64,000 bases of DNA from assembly GCF_900115205.1 (NCBI RefSeq), contig NZ_FOYQ01000001.1, positions 647,240 through 711,239 on the forward strand, read 5' to 3'. Positions 7,615 to 15,632 of this stretch are shown here, piece after piece. The notes below the pieces were generated by a model. The model saw only the letters and a program-made list of their open reading frames with translations. It had not been told where the DNA came from and ran no database searches. The position numbers were made by a program, and so were the translations under genes. Position 1 is the first letter of the stretch. Every line of letters begins with the position of its first letter. Origin of the DNA: Robiginitalea myxolifaciens. GTDB lineage: Bacteria > Bacteroidota > Bacteroidia > Flavobacteriales > Flavobacteriaceae.

Positions 7615-7792
7615 TTCTGCACAAAATTTGTTTATAGTCCTGGGGCAGCAAGAAGCCAAGCCCGATTTGTTGAGATCTATTTTAATAACAAAACCCCCTA
7701 ATTAAATTTTATTTAATTTTTTTAAATAAGCGCATTAATTATTTAATTTATACTTTTAATTCTTAATTAACGGCGAGGTTAAATAATATTAA

Positions 7793-8917
7793 ATGCGAAA
7801 TTTTAAATCTGGCACTTACATAAGTCAAGGCACTTTTAAAAGCTTTTCTCCAAACAAAATTAACCGCGAATGGCAACTTGACGATATTGAGGTAATTGCT
7901 CTTCTAAGTAAAGCTGATCGTCAATTGGGGCGGTTAGATATGTATTCTGATTACATACCAAATATTGAGCTTTTTATTAGAATGCACGTACTTAAAGAAG
8001 CTACTAAGTCTAGTAAAATAGAAGGCACCAAAACCAATATTGAAGATGCCCTCCAGGCTAAAGCTGATATTTCGGAAGAAAAAAGAGATGATTGGGAGGA
8101 AGTCCAAAACTATATAGAAGCGCTAAATAGTGCCATTGAGGCCTTACAAGAACTGCCATTTTCTACTAGACTGATCAAACAGACACATTCCATACTCCTA
8201 CAAAATGTCAGGGGCAAACATAAATTGCCCGGAGAATTTCGGTCTAGTCAAAATTGGATAGGCGGCGCATCAATAAGCGATGCCGTATTTATTCCTCCTT
8301 ACTATAAAGAAGTATCAGAGCTAATGAGTGACCTGGAAAAATTTGCTCATAATGAACAAATCCATCTTCCAGATCTTTTAAAGATTGCTCTCATCCATTA
8401 TCAATTCGAGACAATACACCCGTTTTTAGATGGTAATGGGAGAGTTGGTAGACTTATGATAACTCTTTATTTAGTCGAAAAACAGATATTGAAAAAGCCC
8501 ATATTATATCTCTCAGATTTCTTAGAAAGAAATAGAGCTCTTTATTATGATAATCTAATGAAGGTTCGTGAACAGAACAATATTCAACAGTGGTTTAAAT
8601 TCTTCTTAGTTGGAATTATAGAGACGGCAAAAAGTAGTATTCTAACTTTTGATAATATTCTTAAACTACAGAAAGATGTTGATGAAAAATTGCAACGTCT
8701 AGGTAGTAGAACTAATAATGCAAGAACTATTCTTTCCCATCTCTATCTTCATCCCTTAATCGATGCGCAAAAAGTCAATGAATTGACTGGTCTATCGATG
8801 CCTTCTTCATACACACTTATTTCTGAGTTAGAGGGCTTGGGCATAATTCAGGAGATAACAGGTGCTAAAAGAGGCAAAAATTATTGGTTTGAGGATTACA
8901 TTGCGCTTTTCAAATAA
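7793..8917 (+). CDS. Fic family protein, probable protein adenylyltransferase (class II)
   Basis: A 374-residue protein with the full Fic core HPFLDGNGRVGR at 209-220 (catalytic His209), a flap region near GGASISDAVFIPP (157-169), and an N-terminal inhibitory helix with SSKIEGT (73-79), matching the S/T-x-x-x-E-G/N motif that blocks ATP binding; this placement makes it class II. The C-terminal 80 residues resemble a winged helix (DAQKVNELTGLSMPSSYTLISELEGLGII). Fic enzymes usually transfer AMP to a Ser, Thr or Tyr hydroxyl of a target protein; the target here is unknown. All motifs needed for activity and autoinhibition are present. It lies in the AT-rich accessory region, with decayed genes upstream and an inverted repeat just after the stop. 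Confidence 0.92.
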   Translation: MRNFKSGTYISQGTFKSFSPNKINREWQLDDIEVIALLSKADRQLGRLDMYSDYIPNIELFIRMHVLKEATKSSKIEGTKTNIEDALQAKADISEEKRDDWEEVQNYIEALNSAIEALQELPFSTRLIKQTHSILLQNVRGKHKLPGEFRSSQNWIGGASISDAVFIPPYYKEVSELMSDLEKFAHNEQIHLPDLLKIALIHYQFETIHPFLDGNGRVGRLMITLYLVEKQILKKPILYLSDFLERNRALYYDNLMKVREQNNIQQWFKFFLVGIIETAKSSILTFDNILKLQKDVDEKLQRLGSRTNNARTILSHLYLHPLIDAQKVNELTGLSMPSSYTLISELEGLGIIQEITGAKRGKNYWFEDYIALFK

Positions 8918-8919
8918 AT

Positions 8920-8957
8920 AGGTCGCCAACGGCCGGCAAACAATGTTCTGGCGACCT
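8920..8957 (+). repeat. Inverted repeat behind the Fic gene, possible terminator
   Basis: A perfect 9-bp inverted repeat AGGTCGCCA (8920-8928) / TGGCGACCT (8949-8957) with a 20-base loop starts right after the Fic stop codon. It lacks a T-run, so it may be a weak terminator or an mRNA 3' protecting hairpin. Confidence 0.45.
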
Positions 8958-9076
8958 TGATTCGTTAGTTTATCTTAATTTTCAAGTGTATTCCACCCGG
9001 AATCCACGAATTTCGGAGTATTCTGCTCGCCGTCCATTTGGCCCCATCGTGCAGCTCTTTATAAGATCAGAACCGG

Positions 9077-9592
9077 ATGTGGACAAATCCGGATGCGTTG
9101 TGGCTAATTAAATCTTCTATTTACAAACTAGATGAAATATTATTTATTAAAGACATGAGTGATTTATCAAAAGAACAGAAAAGACAACTTTTTGTTGATT
9201 TCATTCGATTCATAAACGCTATAGAGTTTCCCAATGAATTTGATGAACCTAAAAGGATACATTTATTATCCCTTGATGAGAGAATGGTAATGGCGGCAAC
9301 ATACTATTTACAGGACTATGATGGAGAAGGATTTTCTATTATTATTGAAGAGGTTGATAATGACACTGTGAATCTAAAAATTCATGAACCTTATACCGAC
9401 GATTTTTTTGAAAAAGATAACATAGTCGTTCGAAATGGAATATTGGAAAAATATAAAAATTTCGACGTGGACGATACTTATTTAAGTGTTGGATTAATAG
9501 AAATAGTGGATAATATTCCAGTAGTTAGGCCCAATAAGATCTTGAAAATTCCCTTAAAATCAATTTCGTTTTATGAGAAAAAGAATGAATGA
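9077..9592 (+). CDS. Hypothetical cytosolic protein
   Basis: A 171-residue acidic protein without signal peptide or membrane segments. It has a helical N-terminal third (LSKEQKRQLFVDFIRFINAIEFP) and a beta-rich remainder; I do not recognise a family. The first dozen codons (MWTNPDALWL) and the upstream 100 bases are clearly richer in GC than the rest, and an alternative ATG lies at MSDLSKEQ. The start may therefore have been altered by a recombination junction, and the true N-terminus is uncertain. Confidence 0.6.
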   Translation: MWTNPDALWLIKSSIYKLDEILFIKDMSDLSKEQKRQLFVDFIRFINAIEFPNEFDEPKRIHLLSLDERMVMAATYYLQDYDGEGFSIIIEEVDNDTVNLKIHEPYTDDFFEKDNIVVRNGILEKYKNFDVDDTYLSVGLIEIVDNIPVVRPNKILKIPLKSISFYEKKNE

Positions 9593-9605
9593 TGGAAGGA
9601 AATAA

Positions 9606-9743
9606 TTCTCAAGTCATTTAGCCGTGTTCGAAGCAAATAGAGTAAGTGATGGTGAAGGCCGAGAAATAATAAGCCTTAAAGCTGGTGATTTTGAGTACAA
9701 AATTCCTGAAGTAGTTCATGAGGGCCTACAACTAAGCTCGTGA
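9606..9743 (+). pseudogene. Possible short gene remnant
   Basis: After the stop of the preceding gene a frame with protein-like composition runs from 9606 to a TGA at 9741 (HLAVFEANRVSDGEGREI, LKAGDFEYKIPEVVHEGL). It has no ATG and a closed frame upstream, so it looks like the leftover of a larger gene. I cannot name the family. The remaining bases up to 9830 show nothing I can support. Confidence 0.25.
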
Positions 9744-9830
9744 TTCGTTATTTATCAACCATTCCTAAAGGCTAAGTTCCCTCAATTAGCGCCAGATACC
9801 ATAAATAAAGAACTTCTCAGACTTTCACAA

Positions 9831-10226
9831 TTACTCCCGGGTTGTGAATTCAACAATATTACCAAATCCAATAGTACCAAATCCAACGCGGTAGGTGCGA
9901 GCGCGATAGGTTGTGTTTGCCTCTAAGCCATCAATGACTAAAGTGAAGTCTGCAATACCCTCTCCAGCGCTTTCCCTAGTTCCGTCGTTGACTGGGGATC
10001 CAATGGGAGCCCAAACGATTCCCTTATCGGTTATTTCTATTCGACCCTCCTCTTCAAAAACACCTCCAATAGTTACCGAGTTTTGGGTAATATTGGACGG
10101 CTCGGTAGTGTTCAATACCGGTAATAACGGGCCTGGATCCTCCTCACCAATCGAACAGCCAGAAAGTAAGAGAGCAAAGGCTATTATGCGCAAACCATAG
10201 GGTAAAGTGGGGTTGAAATTCAACAT
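9831..10226 (-). CDS. Small lipoprotein with fibronectin III-like fold
   Basis: A 131-residue protein with a lipoprotein signal peptide (IIAFALLLSGCS, lipidation Cys at about 24). The mature part is a single beta-sandwich-like unit with the pattern common in Bacteroidota surface lipoproteins: TEPSNITQNSVTIGGVFEEEG, then DKGIVWA, LEANTTYRARTY and a final VEFTTRE, as in fibronectin type III repeats. It probably sits in the outer membrane; no enzymatic role is visible. Its composition is moderately GC-rich compared with the island genes, and it may mark the right edge of the accessory region. Confidence 0.75.
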   Translation of the reverse strand: MLNFNPTLPYGLRIIAFALLLSGCSIGEEDPGPLLPVLNTTEPSNITQNSVTIGGVFEEEGRIEITDKGIVWAPIGSPVNDGTRESAGEGIADFTLVIDGLEANTTYRARTYRVGFGTIGFGNIVEFTTRE

Positions 10227-10481
10227 AGATTAGGGATTAAATAAAAAACAGTTTGAATATGGAATGTTATAAAGTACTCAATTAATTGAAATCGATTTAG
10301 GAATGCTTGGGTTTTTGACTTGAAATGCTCGGGTGGGACTTACGGAGCCGCGGGCGAGGTTATTCTTATCGATTCTCTATTTGAATTTTCGACCTACTTC
10401 TCACTCACCCGGATAAAACCTATATTTAAGAAGGTAAATCTGCTTTCCCTATATTTTGCTAATTATTAGAAGCTACAGAAC
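10227..10481. other. Intergenic region with a GC-rich patch
   Basis: No ORF is supported. A GC-rich patch at about 10325-10362 stands out from AT-rich flanks. It contains TGCTCGGGTGG (10326-10336), identical over 11 bases to the 5' edge of tRNA-Leu (1280-1290), and a near-copy AATGCTTGGGT lies about 20 bases upstream of it. This may be the right junction of the accessory region, but the match is short. Confidence 0.3.
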
Positions 10482-11003
10482 ATGTCAAACAAACTTCAGA
10501 AAATAAGCATCATTACGGAGATAGTAGGTGCTGTAGCCATTGTCATTTCACTGATTTTTGTCGGTATTCAATTTACCGAAAACACCAAGGCTACCAAATC
10601 GGCAACTGCGGCTAGTACGATTGCTACTATTGCTTCCTGGTATACCGAAATGGGCAATAATGAACAATCCAGTAGCCTGTTTTACAATTTCATGGCGAGC
10701 CCTGATTCACTTTCCTCAGAGGAGAGATTTCAAGTCATCATAAATATGCATGGCCTTTTTCTAACCTTTCAGAATAGTTTTTATTTCAATCAGCAAGGAA
10801 CCCTCGATTCGGATATTCAAAAATCCATTACCATGGCAGTAGTAGGCGTTAAAGACCAACCGGGCTTTCGCCTATTCTGGAAACTGCGGAGAGAACTGTT
10901 CTTGCCGGAATTTCAGAAGCATATCGATGAAATCGTGGATACGGACATAGAGATTTCTGAGGGAATGTATAAGGACGTCTCTAGTCTGGAGTCATCTGAT
11001 TAA
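10482..11003 (+). CDS. Membrane-anchored protein of unknown function
   Basis: A 173-residue protein with one N-terminal transmembrane helix (IVGAVAIVISLIFVGIQF, about 12-30) and a helical cytosolic or periplasmic part containing paired Trp and Phe residues (SIASWYTEM, LFLTFQNSFYFNQQG, GFRLFWKLRRELFLPEFQ). Proteins of this layout, about 150-180 residues with TxAVGAxxVVxSLIFVGxQ-like starts, are frequent in marine bacteria and uncharacterised. It lies 15 bases ahead of the next gene on the same strand. Confidence 0.65.
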   Translation: MSNKLQKISIITEIVGAVAIVISLIFVGIQFTENTKATKSATAASTIATIASWYTEMGNNEQSSSLFYNFMASPDSLSSEERFQVIINMHGLFLTFQNSFYFNQQGTLDSDIQKSITMAVVGVKDQPGFRLFWKLRRELFLPEFQKHIDEIVDTDIEISEGMYKDVSSLESSD

Positions 11004-11018
11004 TATTTATAGCTGCCT

Positions 11019-11402
11019 ATGAAACTGCTTTGCACTGCGTTCTTCCTCCTGTTTTTTACGAGTTCTTTTGCACAAGAATTAGCATGTGATCGATTTAAAA
11101 CGGGAAAATTCCTGATGGAAGATCCTAATACCGGTAAAAACTACATTACACGAACCGCAACTACGCAGATCGAAGACGTGCCCGATTTGGGAATTAAAGT
11201 CGAACTCAATATTCGCTGGGAAGACGAGTGCACTTTCGTACTAACATTGAAAAAAGTATTGGAGAATACAAGCGGAAGAGAGGTAGGTGACTTTGAGTTA
11301 ATATCCAAGATTACAGAAACTGGTGAGGACTATTTTTTGGTGTCGTCCCGAATCGAGGGTATGGACCTAATTATGGATAGAAAGTTTGTAGTATTGGAGT
11401 GA
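11019..11402 (+). CDS. Small secreted hypothetical protein
   Basis: A 127-residue protein with a cleavable signal peptide (MKLLCTAFFLLFFTSSFAQ, cleavage after Ala18-Gln19) and a mature beta-rich domain with two conserved-looking Cys (ACDRFKTGKFL and WEDECTFVL) that could form a disulfide. This arrangement, CxxFKxGxF ... ExxCxYxL, is common in small periplasmic Flavobacteriia proteins of unknown role. It starts 16 bases after the preceding gene, likely in the same transcript. Confidence 0.65.
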   Translation: MKLLCTAFFLLFFTSSFAQELACDRFKTGKFLMEDPNTGKNYITRTATTQIEDVPDLGIKVELNIRWEDECTFVLTLKKVLENTSGREVGDFELISKITETGEDYFLVSSRIEGMDLIMDRKFVVLE

Positions 11403-11475
11403 GCCAGGTTGTATTAAAAATATACTCCACTTATAACGGAAACTGACTCAGCAAGATTAAACAGATGCAATAGCT

Positions 11476-11667
11476 ATGAAGCCCATTAAAATATTAGAAG
11501 TTACTGGCCTTATCCTGGTGTTGATTGGATTCCTTTTGTTTCTATCCGAAAGGATCTTTTACATCGAGCAGCTCAAAGATGCCTATGATTACGATAGTTT
11601 CTTATTGCCTGTAGGACTGGTGCTCATTTTAATCACTTTTCGAAGGAAGAAAAAAGCGGGAAAGTAA
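11476..11667 (+). CDS. Small two-helix membrane protein
   Basis: A 63-residue protein with two hydrophobic helices (about 9-25 and 42-56) joined by an acidic loop (LKDAYDYDSF) and ending in a basic tail RRKKKAGK. No family recognised. The composition and the regular helix-loop-helix layout make it a plausible real gene. Confidence 0.5.
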   Translation: MKPIKILEVTGLILVLIGFLLFLSERIFYIEQLKDAYDYDSFLLPVGLVLILITFRRKKKAGK

Positions 11668-11746
11668 TTTTGACCACAAATCCTGACTTACCCATTCTCC
11701 CGAACGCTTCCCTCAAAATTCCCTAACTTCCCAAAAAGAAATTGCC

Positions 11747-12028
11747 ATGAAAGCCATTTGGAACAATCAGGTCCTCGCGGAAAGCGACGATACCGTCGTT
11801 ATTGAAAACAATCACTACTTCCCGGTCGAGAGCCTGAACAAGGAGTATTTTACGGATAGCAATACCAAATCTACCTGCCCCTGGAAAGGGGTCGCTTCCT
11901 ATTACAGTCTGGAAGTAGATGGAAAATCTAATCACGACGCCGCCTGGTACTATTCCGATCCCAAGCATGCTGCCCTTGCCATAAAGGGACGCGTAGCCTT
12001 TTGGAAAGGTGTGGAAGTAGTTGACTAG
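11747..12028 (+). CDS. DUF427 domain protein
   Basis: A 93-residue single-domain protein that fits DUF427: MKAIWNNQVLAESDDTVVIENNHYFP, then the signature STCPWKGVASYYSL and a closing DPKHAALAIKGRVAFWKGV. Members are small cytosolic beta-barrel proteins of unknown biochemical function. Length and signature are complete. It is monocistronic here and convergent with the DUF421 gene. Confidence 0.9.
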   Translation: MKAIWNNQVLAESDDTVVIENNHYFPVESLNKEYFTDSNTKSTCPWKGVASYYSLEVDGKSNHDAAWYYSDPKHAALAIKGRVAFWKGVEVVD

Positions 12029-12061
12029 CTCTACAAAACCCAACTAAATTTTCAAAGTAGT

Positions 12062-12586
12062 TTAAGGCACTCGTCTTACGCCTTCCAATAGGTCGGTGTG
12101 TAAATATGGCGCATTTTCAGATCGGTGCAGAACGGAAATGTCACCGGTAGACTCCAAGATCACGGCTTCTACTTGGTTAAAGTCAAGCACATTGGCCTCC
12201 CGCAATTTCGCTATGAGCTGAGACTTTTCAATCCGTGCAGCCTTTAAATTGTCGTACAAGATTTCTTCACCTTCCATGAGCAGTAAAGGCTTGTTGGAAA
12301 TAGCAGAACTGAGTCCCGGAAATTTTCGCTGTAGGAAAGAGAAAGTAAAGGTGAGCACCAGAAGCGAAGCAATGGCTACAGTACCATGCACTATAGTAGT
12401 ACTCGAAGTTAGCGTGGAGGAAATTATGCTTCCTATTGCCACGGTAAAAGCAAAATCGTAGGCCGTAAACTTCGCGAATGACCTCAGGCCTATAATTCTG
12501 GTTAGGCCTACAACAGCTATAAAAATCAAAAAACTTCCTATAAAAGTCTCCCAAAGAGGATCCTCCAAATTATAAATCCAGTCCAT
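12062..12586 (-). CDS. DUF421 family membrane protein (YetF/YcaP type)
   Basis: A 174-residue protein if started at MDWIYNLEDP; an ATG ten codons further upstream is also in frame. It has three N-terminal membrane helices with the family signature GLTRIIGLRSFAKFTAYDFAFTVAIGSI, a third helix near VAIASLLVLTFTFSFL, and a soluble C-terminal domain with KPLLLMEGEEILYDNLK and ILESTGDISVLHR. The function of DUF421 proteins is not firmly established. Either start overlaps the 3' end of the upstream acetyltransferase gene, so the two are probably cotranscribed. Confidence 0.88.
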   Translation of the reverse strand: MDWIYNLEDPLWETFIGSFLIFIAVVGLTRIIGLRSFAKFTAYDFAFTVAIGSIISSTLTSSTTIVHGTVAIASLLVLTFTFSFLQRKFPGLSSAISNKPLLLMEGEEILYDNLKAARIEKSQLIAKLREANVLDFNQVEAVILESTGDISVLHRSENAPYLHTDLLEGVRRVP

Positions 12587-13085
12587 ACAGCATAAATGAT
12601 TTATCGCTCCCTGCAATCTGGATATTTCCGGATTCTTGAAAGCCTAGCTTACGGAGCAATTTCTGTGATCCAAGATTATCAATAGTAGTAATTGCCTTAA
12701 GGGCGCTTAGTCCAAATGTTTCAGCGGCTGCCACCACCAGCTTCTCCGAAGCCTCAAAAGCATAGCCTTGATTTTCATATTCAGGAAGGAGTGCAAACCC
12801 TAAGTCTATCCCATCCAGACCTTCGCGATCGTATAGTCCTATGGTGCCCATTTTACTCCCATCCGACTTACGCCTTATCGTGTAGGTAGAATATCCCAAA
12901 CGCTTTAATTGAGGTATCATTCGATCTTCAATATACGTCCTTGCGTCCGCACTCGTGTGCACATTCCGGTCCCCTATGAACTCAATCCAATTGGGGCTGT
13001 TAAATAATTCCAGGATAAATACTGCATCCTCCACTTGGGTGGGACGCAATAGCAACCGTTGGGTTTCAAAGGAAGGATACTCCAA
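12570..13085 (-). CDS. GNAT family N-acetyltransferase (RimJ/RimL-like)
   Basis: A 171-residue protein of the RimJ/RimL acetyltransferase type: TQRLLLRPTQVEDAVFI at the N-terminus, SKMGTIGLYDREG in the central sheet, FALLPEYENQGYAFEA as the acetyl-CoA pyrophosphate-binding motif (Q/R-x-x-G-x-A variant), and ITTIDNLGSQKLLRKLGF at the end. It transfers an acetyl group from acetyl-CoA to an amine; the substrate cannot be read from sequence. Its stop overlaps the DUF421 gene start. Confidence 0.9.
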   Translation of the reverse strand: MEYPSFETQRLLLRPTQVEDAVFILELFNSPNWIEFIGDRNVHTSADARTYIEDRMIPQLKRLGYSTYTIRRKSDGSKMGTIGLYDREGLDGIDLGFALLPEYENQGYAFEASEKLVVAAAETFGLSALKAITTIDNLGSQKLLRKLGFQESGNIQIAGSDKSFMLYGLDL

Positions 13086-13113
13086 AAAGGGTTATTGTGA
13101 AATTCCTCGTTCG

Positions 13114-13623
13114 CTAATCCGCCTTATGCACTTCCAACTCAATTTCAATCAGGAATTCGGGTAGGGCGAGCTCTTTGACCCCGAGCCATGTGCCCGTGGG
13201 GAAGTGATTGGTATAGATTTCTCCCCGATACGCAGCAACTTCCAGGAATGCTGCCATGTCTGTAGTGAAGATATTCTCGACAACAACATCGTCGAAAGTA
13301 CAGCCATAATGCTCCAAAATCTTTCTGAGATCAGTATAGCAGTTTTTCATTTGTTTTTCGATATCCCCAATAGCCATAGGTGCTCCAGCGTCATCCATAC
13401 TCACGGCTCCAGATACTTTAATGGAATTTCCAATTTTAACTGCATGGGAGTAGCCATAAGCCTTTTCCACATCCGGACGCAGGAGGAAATACTCCGCCGT
13501 ATCCGATTTGGATTCCATTTCAGTAACTACTTCCTCTTGAGATTGCTGGGTTTGCTCCTGGCAGGAAAACAGTACGGCGGCCAGCACTATACTAGCCATA
13601 TAGGCAAGGTGTCGGTTTTTCAT
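13114..13623 (-). CDS. RidA-like (YjgF/UK114 fold) lipoprotein
   Basis: A 169-residue protein with a lipoprotein signal peptide (MASIVLAAVLFSC, Cys21) and an acidic linker, followed by a Rid fold (about 48-169): YSHAVKIGNSIKVSGAVSMDDAG, then QMKNCYTDLRKILEHYGCTFDDVV and FPTGTWLGVKELALPEFLIEIELEV. Canonical RidA has an Arg in the P-x-R-S/T-x-V motif that binds the carboxylate of imine substrates; here the corresponding TGTWLGV has no Arg, while the closing IEIE is kept. Imine deaminase activity is therefore doubtful. Membrane anchoring outside the cytosol is unusual for this family, though seen in other Bacteroidota. Confidence 0.88.
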   Translation of the reverse strand: MKNRHLAYMASIVLAAVLFSCQEQTQQSQEEVVTEMESKSDTAEYFLLRPDVEKAYGYSHAVKIGNSIKVSGAVSMDDAGAPMAIGDIEKQMKNCYTDLRKILEHYGCTFDDVVVENIFTTDMAAFLEVAAYRGEIYTNHFPTGTWLGVKELALPEFLIEIELEVHKAD

Positions 13624-13705
13624 AGTCAGTCGGTTTTCACTAAAAGTAGCTTAAAAACCATTCAGATTCACCACTGAAAAAAAATAAATACAGAATAGAG
13701 TGCTC

Positions 13706-15559
13706 CTACCCCTCCTTCATCGGTGGGGTTTCGGCCTTAACTTCGTCGATCCATGTATTGACGCGGCGTTCCAGTAGCTCCAGGGGCATCGCGCCACCTC
13801 CTAAAATGGTGTCGTGGAAGCCGCGAATATCGAATTGGTCCCCCAACTCGGTTTCTGCTTTTTGCCGCAGTTCCTGGATTTTTAACATCCCGATTTTGTA
13901 AGCCGTTGCCTGCCCGGGCATGACCATGTATCGCTGCACTTCTGCCTTGATAGCCCCTGATGAAATCGAAGAATTCTCCTCGAAATAGCGGATCCCGTCG
14001 GCTTCAGTCCAACCCTTGGCATGGAGGCCGGTATCTACAACTAAACGAATAGCCCGCCAGATTTCATTGACTAGGCGGCCAAAATCGTAGTAAGGATTCT
14101 CATATCCCCCCATTTCCCCCGCAAGGGTTTCCGAGTACAATCCCCAACCTTCGCTGTAGGCGGTAAAGCCTGCCTGGGTTCGGAAGGTCGGTACAGATTC
14201 CAATTCCTGAGCAATGGAGATTTGCATGTGGTGGCCCGGTACGCCCTCATGATAGGCTACCCCTTCCATGGTGGTCTTGGGCATAGCGGTCATATCGGAA
14301 AGGTGGGCGTAGTAGGTTCCATTACGGCTACCGTCAGGAGTCCCCGGATAATAGTGTTGGGGTGCCCCATCCTGCTCGCGGAAAGCTTCCACCCGCTTCA
14401 CATCCAAACCAGCCTTGGGCAGGATGCCAAAGTAATCTGGGAGTTTCGCGTATAAGGCATCGAGATAGGCCGAAGACTCATCGATATAAGCCTGCCGGCC
14501 TTCGTCCGTATTCGGGAAAAAGAATTGCTCGTCCGTATTGACAAACTCAAAGAACTCCTTCAGCGTTCCCTCGAATCCTACTTTTTCTTTAATGGCTTCC
14601 ATTTCGCCCTGGATCCGAGCCACCTCAGCCAGTCCAATCTCATGGATTTCCTCGGCGGTTAGGTCCGTTGTGGTCGAGAGCTTCAGGCGGTAATTGTAGT
14701 ACGCCTCCCCATTCGGGTGCCGGCTAACTCCGGTGGGCGTTGCCTCCGCATTCGGCATTTCAGATTCCAGCCAGGCAATCAGGTTTTCATATGCGGGTTG
14801 TAAATCGTTTACCAAAGCATCGGATGCAGAAGCGCGCAGGGAATCGACCATGGCTTCCTCCAGCCCCGCTTCAGAGAGTGCGGCCAATTTGCGATTGACA
14901 TCGCCCCACAAAGGCGAAGGAGTATCGGAATCGGTAAAAGGTTGCCCGTCAATCACGGCTTTGGATTGTTGCAAGACAATTTTGAAGGAGAATTCAGGAG
15001 GAATGATGCCCTCCTCAGCCTGTGCCTCGGCGCGATCTATCAACTGGTTCATGGCGCGTCCTCCTTCCCGTAAGCGGGAGATATATGCCTCCATATCCGA
15101 AACGCTATCCACGGTATGGAAATTCATCATCAGGTTGGGGAACAGGGCATGGACGCCCATCATCTGGTGGAAGACATAATCCGACTCCCAGAAAGGTTTC
15201 CCTTCTAATTCCTGTTCGTATTGATAGACCCAGAGATCGTAAGAGGTTTTGTCGGCAGCATCCAGGTTTTCGTAGTTGAATTTCTCGCGAAGCTCCTCCA
15301 CAGTGGCCGCCTTCCAGTCCAGGTGGCGCTGTTGGGCCTCCAGGCTCATATCGTCCAGTTCGCCGTACAGGTCCTTGCGCCCTATAACGGTCATTTGCAA
15401 GGGACTCATTTGGAGTTCCTCCTCGTACTTTTCCTCGAACCAGGCATTGAGTTCCTCCTTCTGGGAGGGGATTTCTTCAGGTTCCTCCTTGCAATTGACA
15501 AGCAGGAATACTAAACATAAAAGGGTAAGGGGCCGTAAGGCGGAGTACACGCGTTGCAT
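13706..15559 (-). CDS. DUF885 lipoprotein, putative zinc metallopeptidase
   Basis: A 617-residue lipoprotein (signal peptide with lipobox LLVNC, Cys23). The body matches the DUF885 family: HPNGEAYYNYRLKLSTTTDLTAEEIHEIGL (281-310, read in parts), the zinc-binding signature HEGVPGHH at 437-444, and a downstream SEGWGLYSE (about 470) that supplies the third ligand, then a C-terminal region with MPGQATAYKIG. These features resemble M2/M3-type metallocarboxypeptidases, so a periplasmic peptidase role is likely but unproven. All expected zinc ligands are present and the length is normal for the family. It lies in a row of minus-strand genes for exported proteins. Confidence 0.9.
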   Translation of the reverse strand: MQRVYSALRPLTLLCLVFLLVNCKEEPEEIPSQKEELNAWFEEKYEEELQMSPLQMTVIGRKDLYGELDDMSLEAQQRHLDWKAATVEELREKFNYENLDAADKTSYDLWVYQYEQELEGKPFWESDYVFHQMMGVHALFPNLMMNFHTVDSVSDMEAYISRLREGGRAMNQLIDRAEAQAEEGIIPPEFSFKIVLQQSKAVIDGQPFTDSDTPSPLWGDVNRKLAALSEAGLEEAMVDSLRASASDALVNDLQPAYENLIAWLESEMPNAEATPTGVSRHPNGEAYYNYRLKLSTTTDLTAEEIHEIGLAEVARIQGEMEAIKEKVGFEGTLKEFFEFVNTDEQFFFPNTDEGRQAYIDESSAYLDALYAKLPDYFGILPKAGLDVKRVEAFREQDGAPQHYYPGTPDGSRNGTYYAHLSDMTAMPKTTMEGVAYHEGVPGHHMQISIAQELESVPTFRTQAGFTAYSEGWGLYSETLAGEMGGYENPYYDFGRLVNEIWRAIRLVVDTGLHAKGWTEADGIRYFEENSSISSGAIKAEVQRYMVMPGQATAYKIGMLKIQELRQKAETELGDQFDIRGFHDTILGGGAMPLELLERRVNTWIDEVKAETPPMKEG

Positions 15560-15632
15560 GAGTTTGTTTTTATGGGTTTGTTATTATCCCATAAGGTATC
15601 TCATAACAGGCGTTTGCGCAAATATTTCAGGC

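Noticed and set aside
10326-10336. TGCTCGGGTGG, identical to the 5' edge of tRNA-Leu (1280-1290), as a possible att repeat at the right end of the accessory region
   Set aside because: Only 11 bases long, matches the 5' rather than the 3' part of the tRNA gene (integrases normally leave a copy of the 3' part), and no integrase gene is present. It is mentioned as weak evidence for the island edge only.
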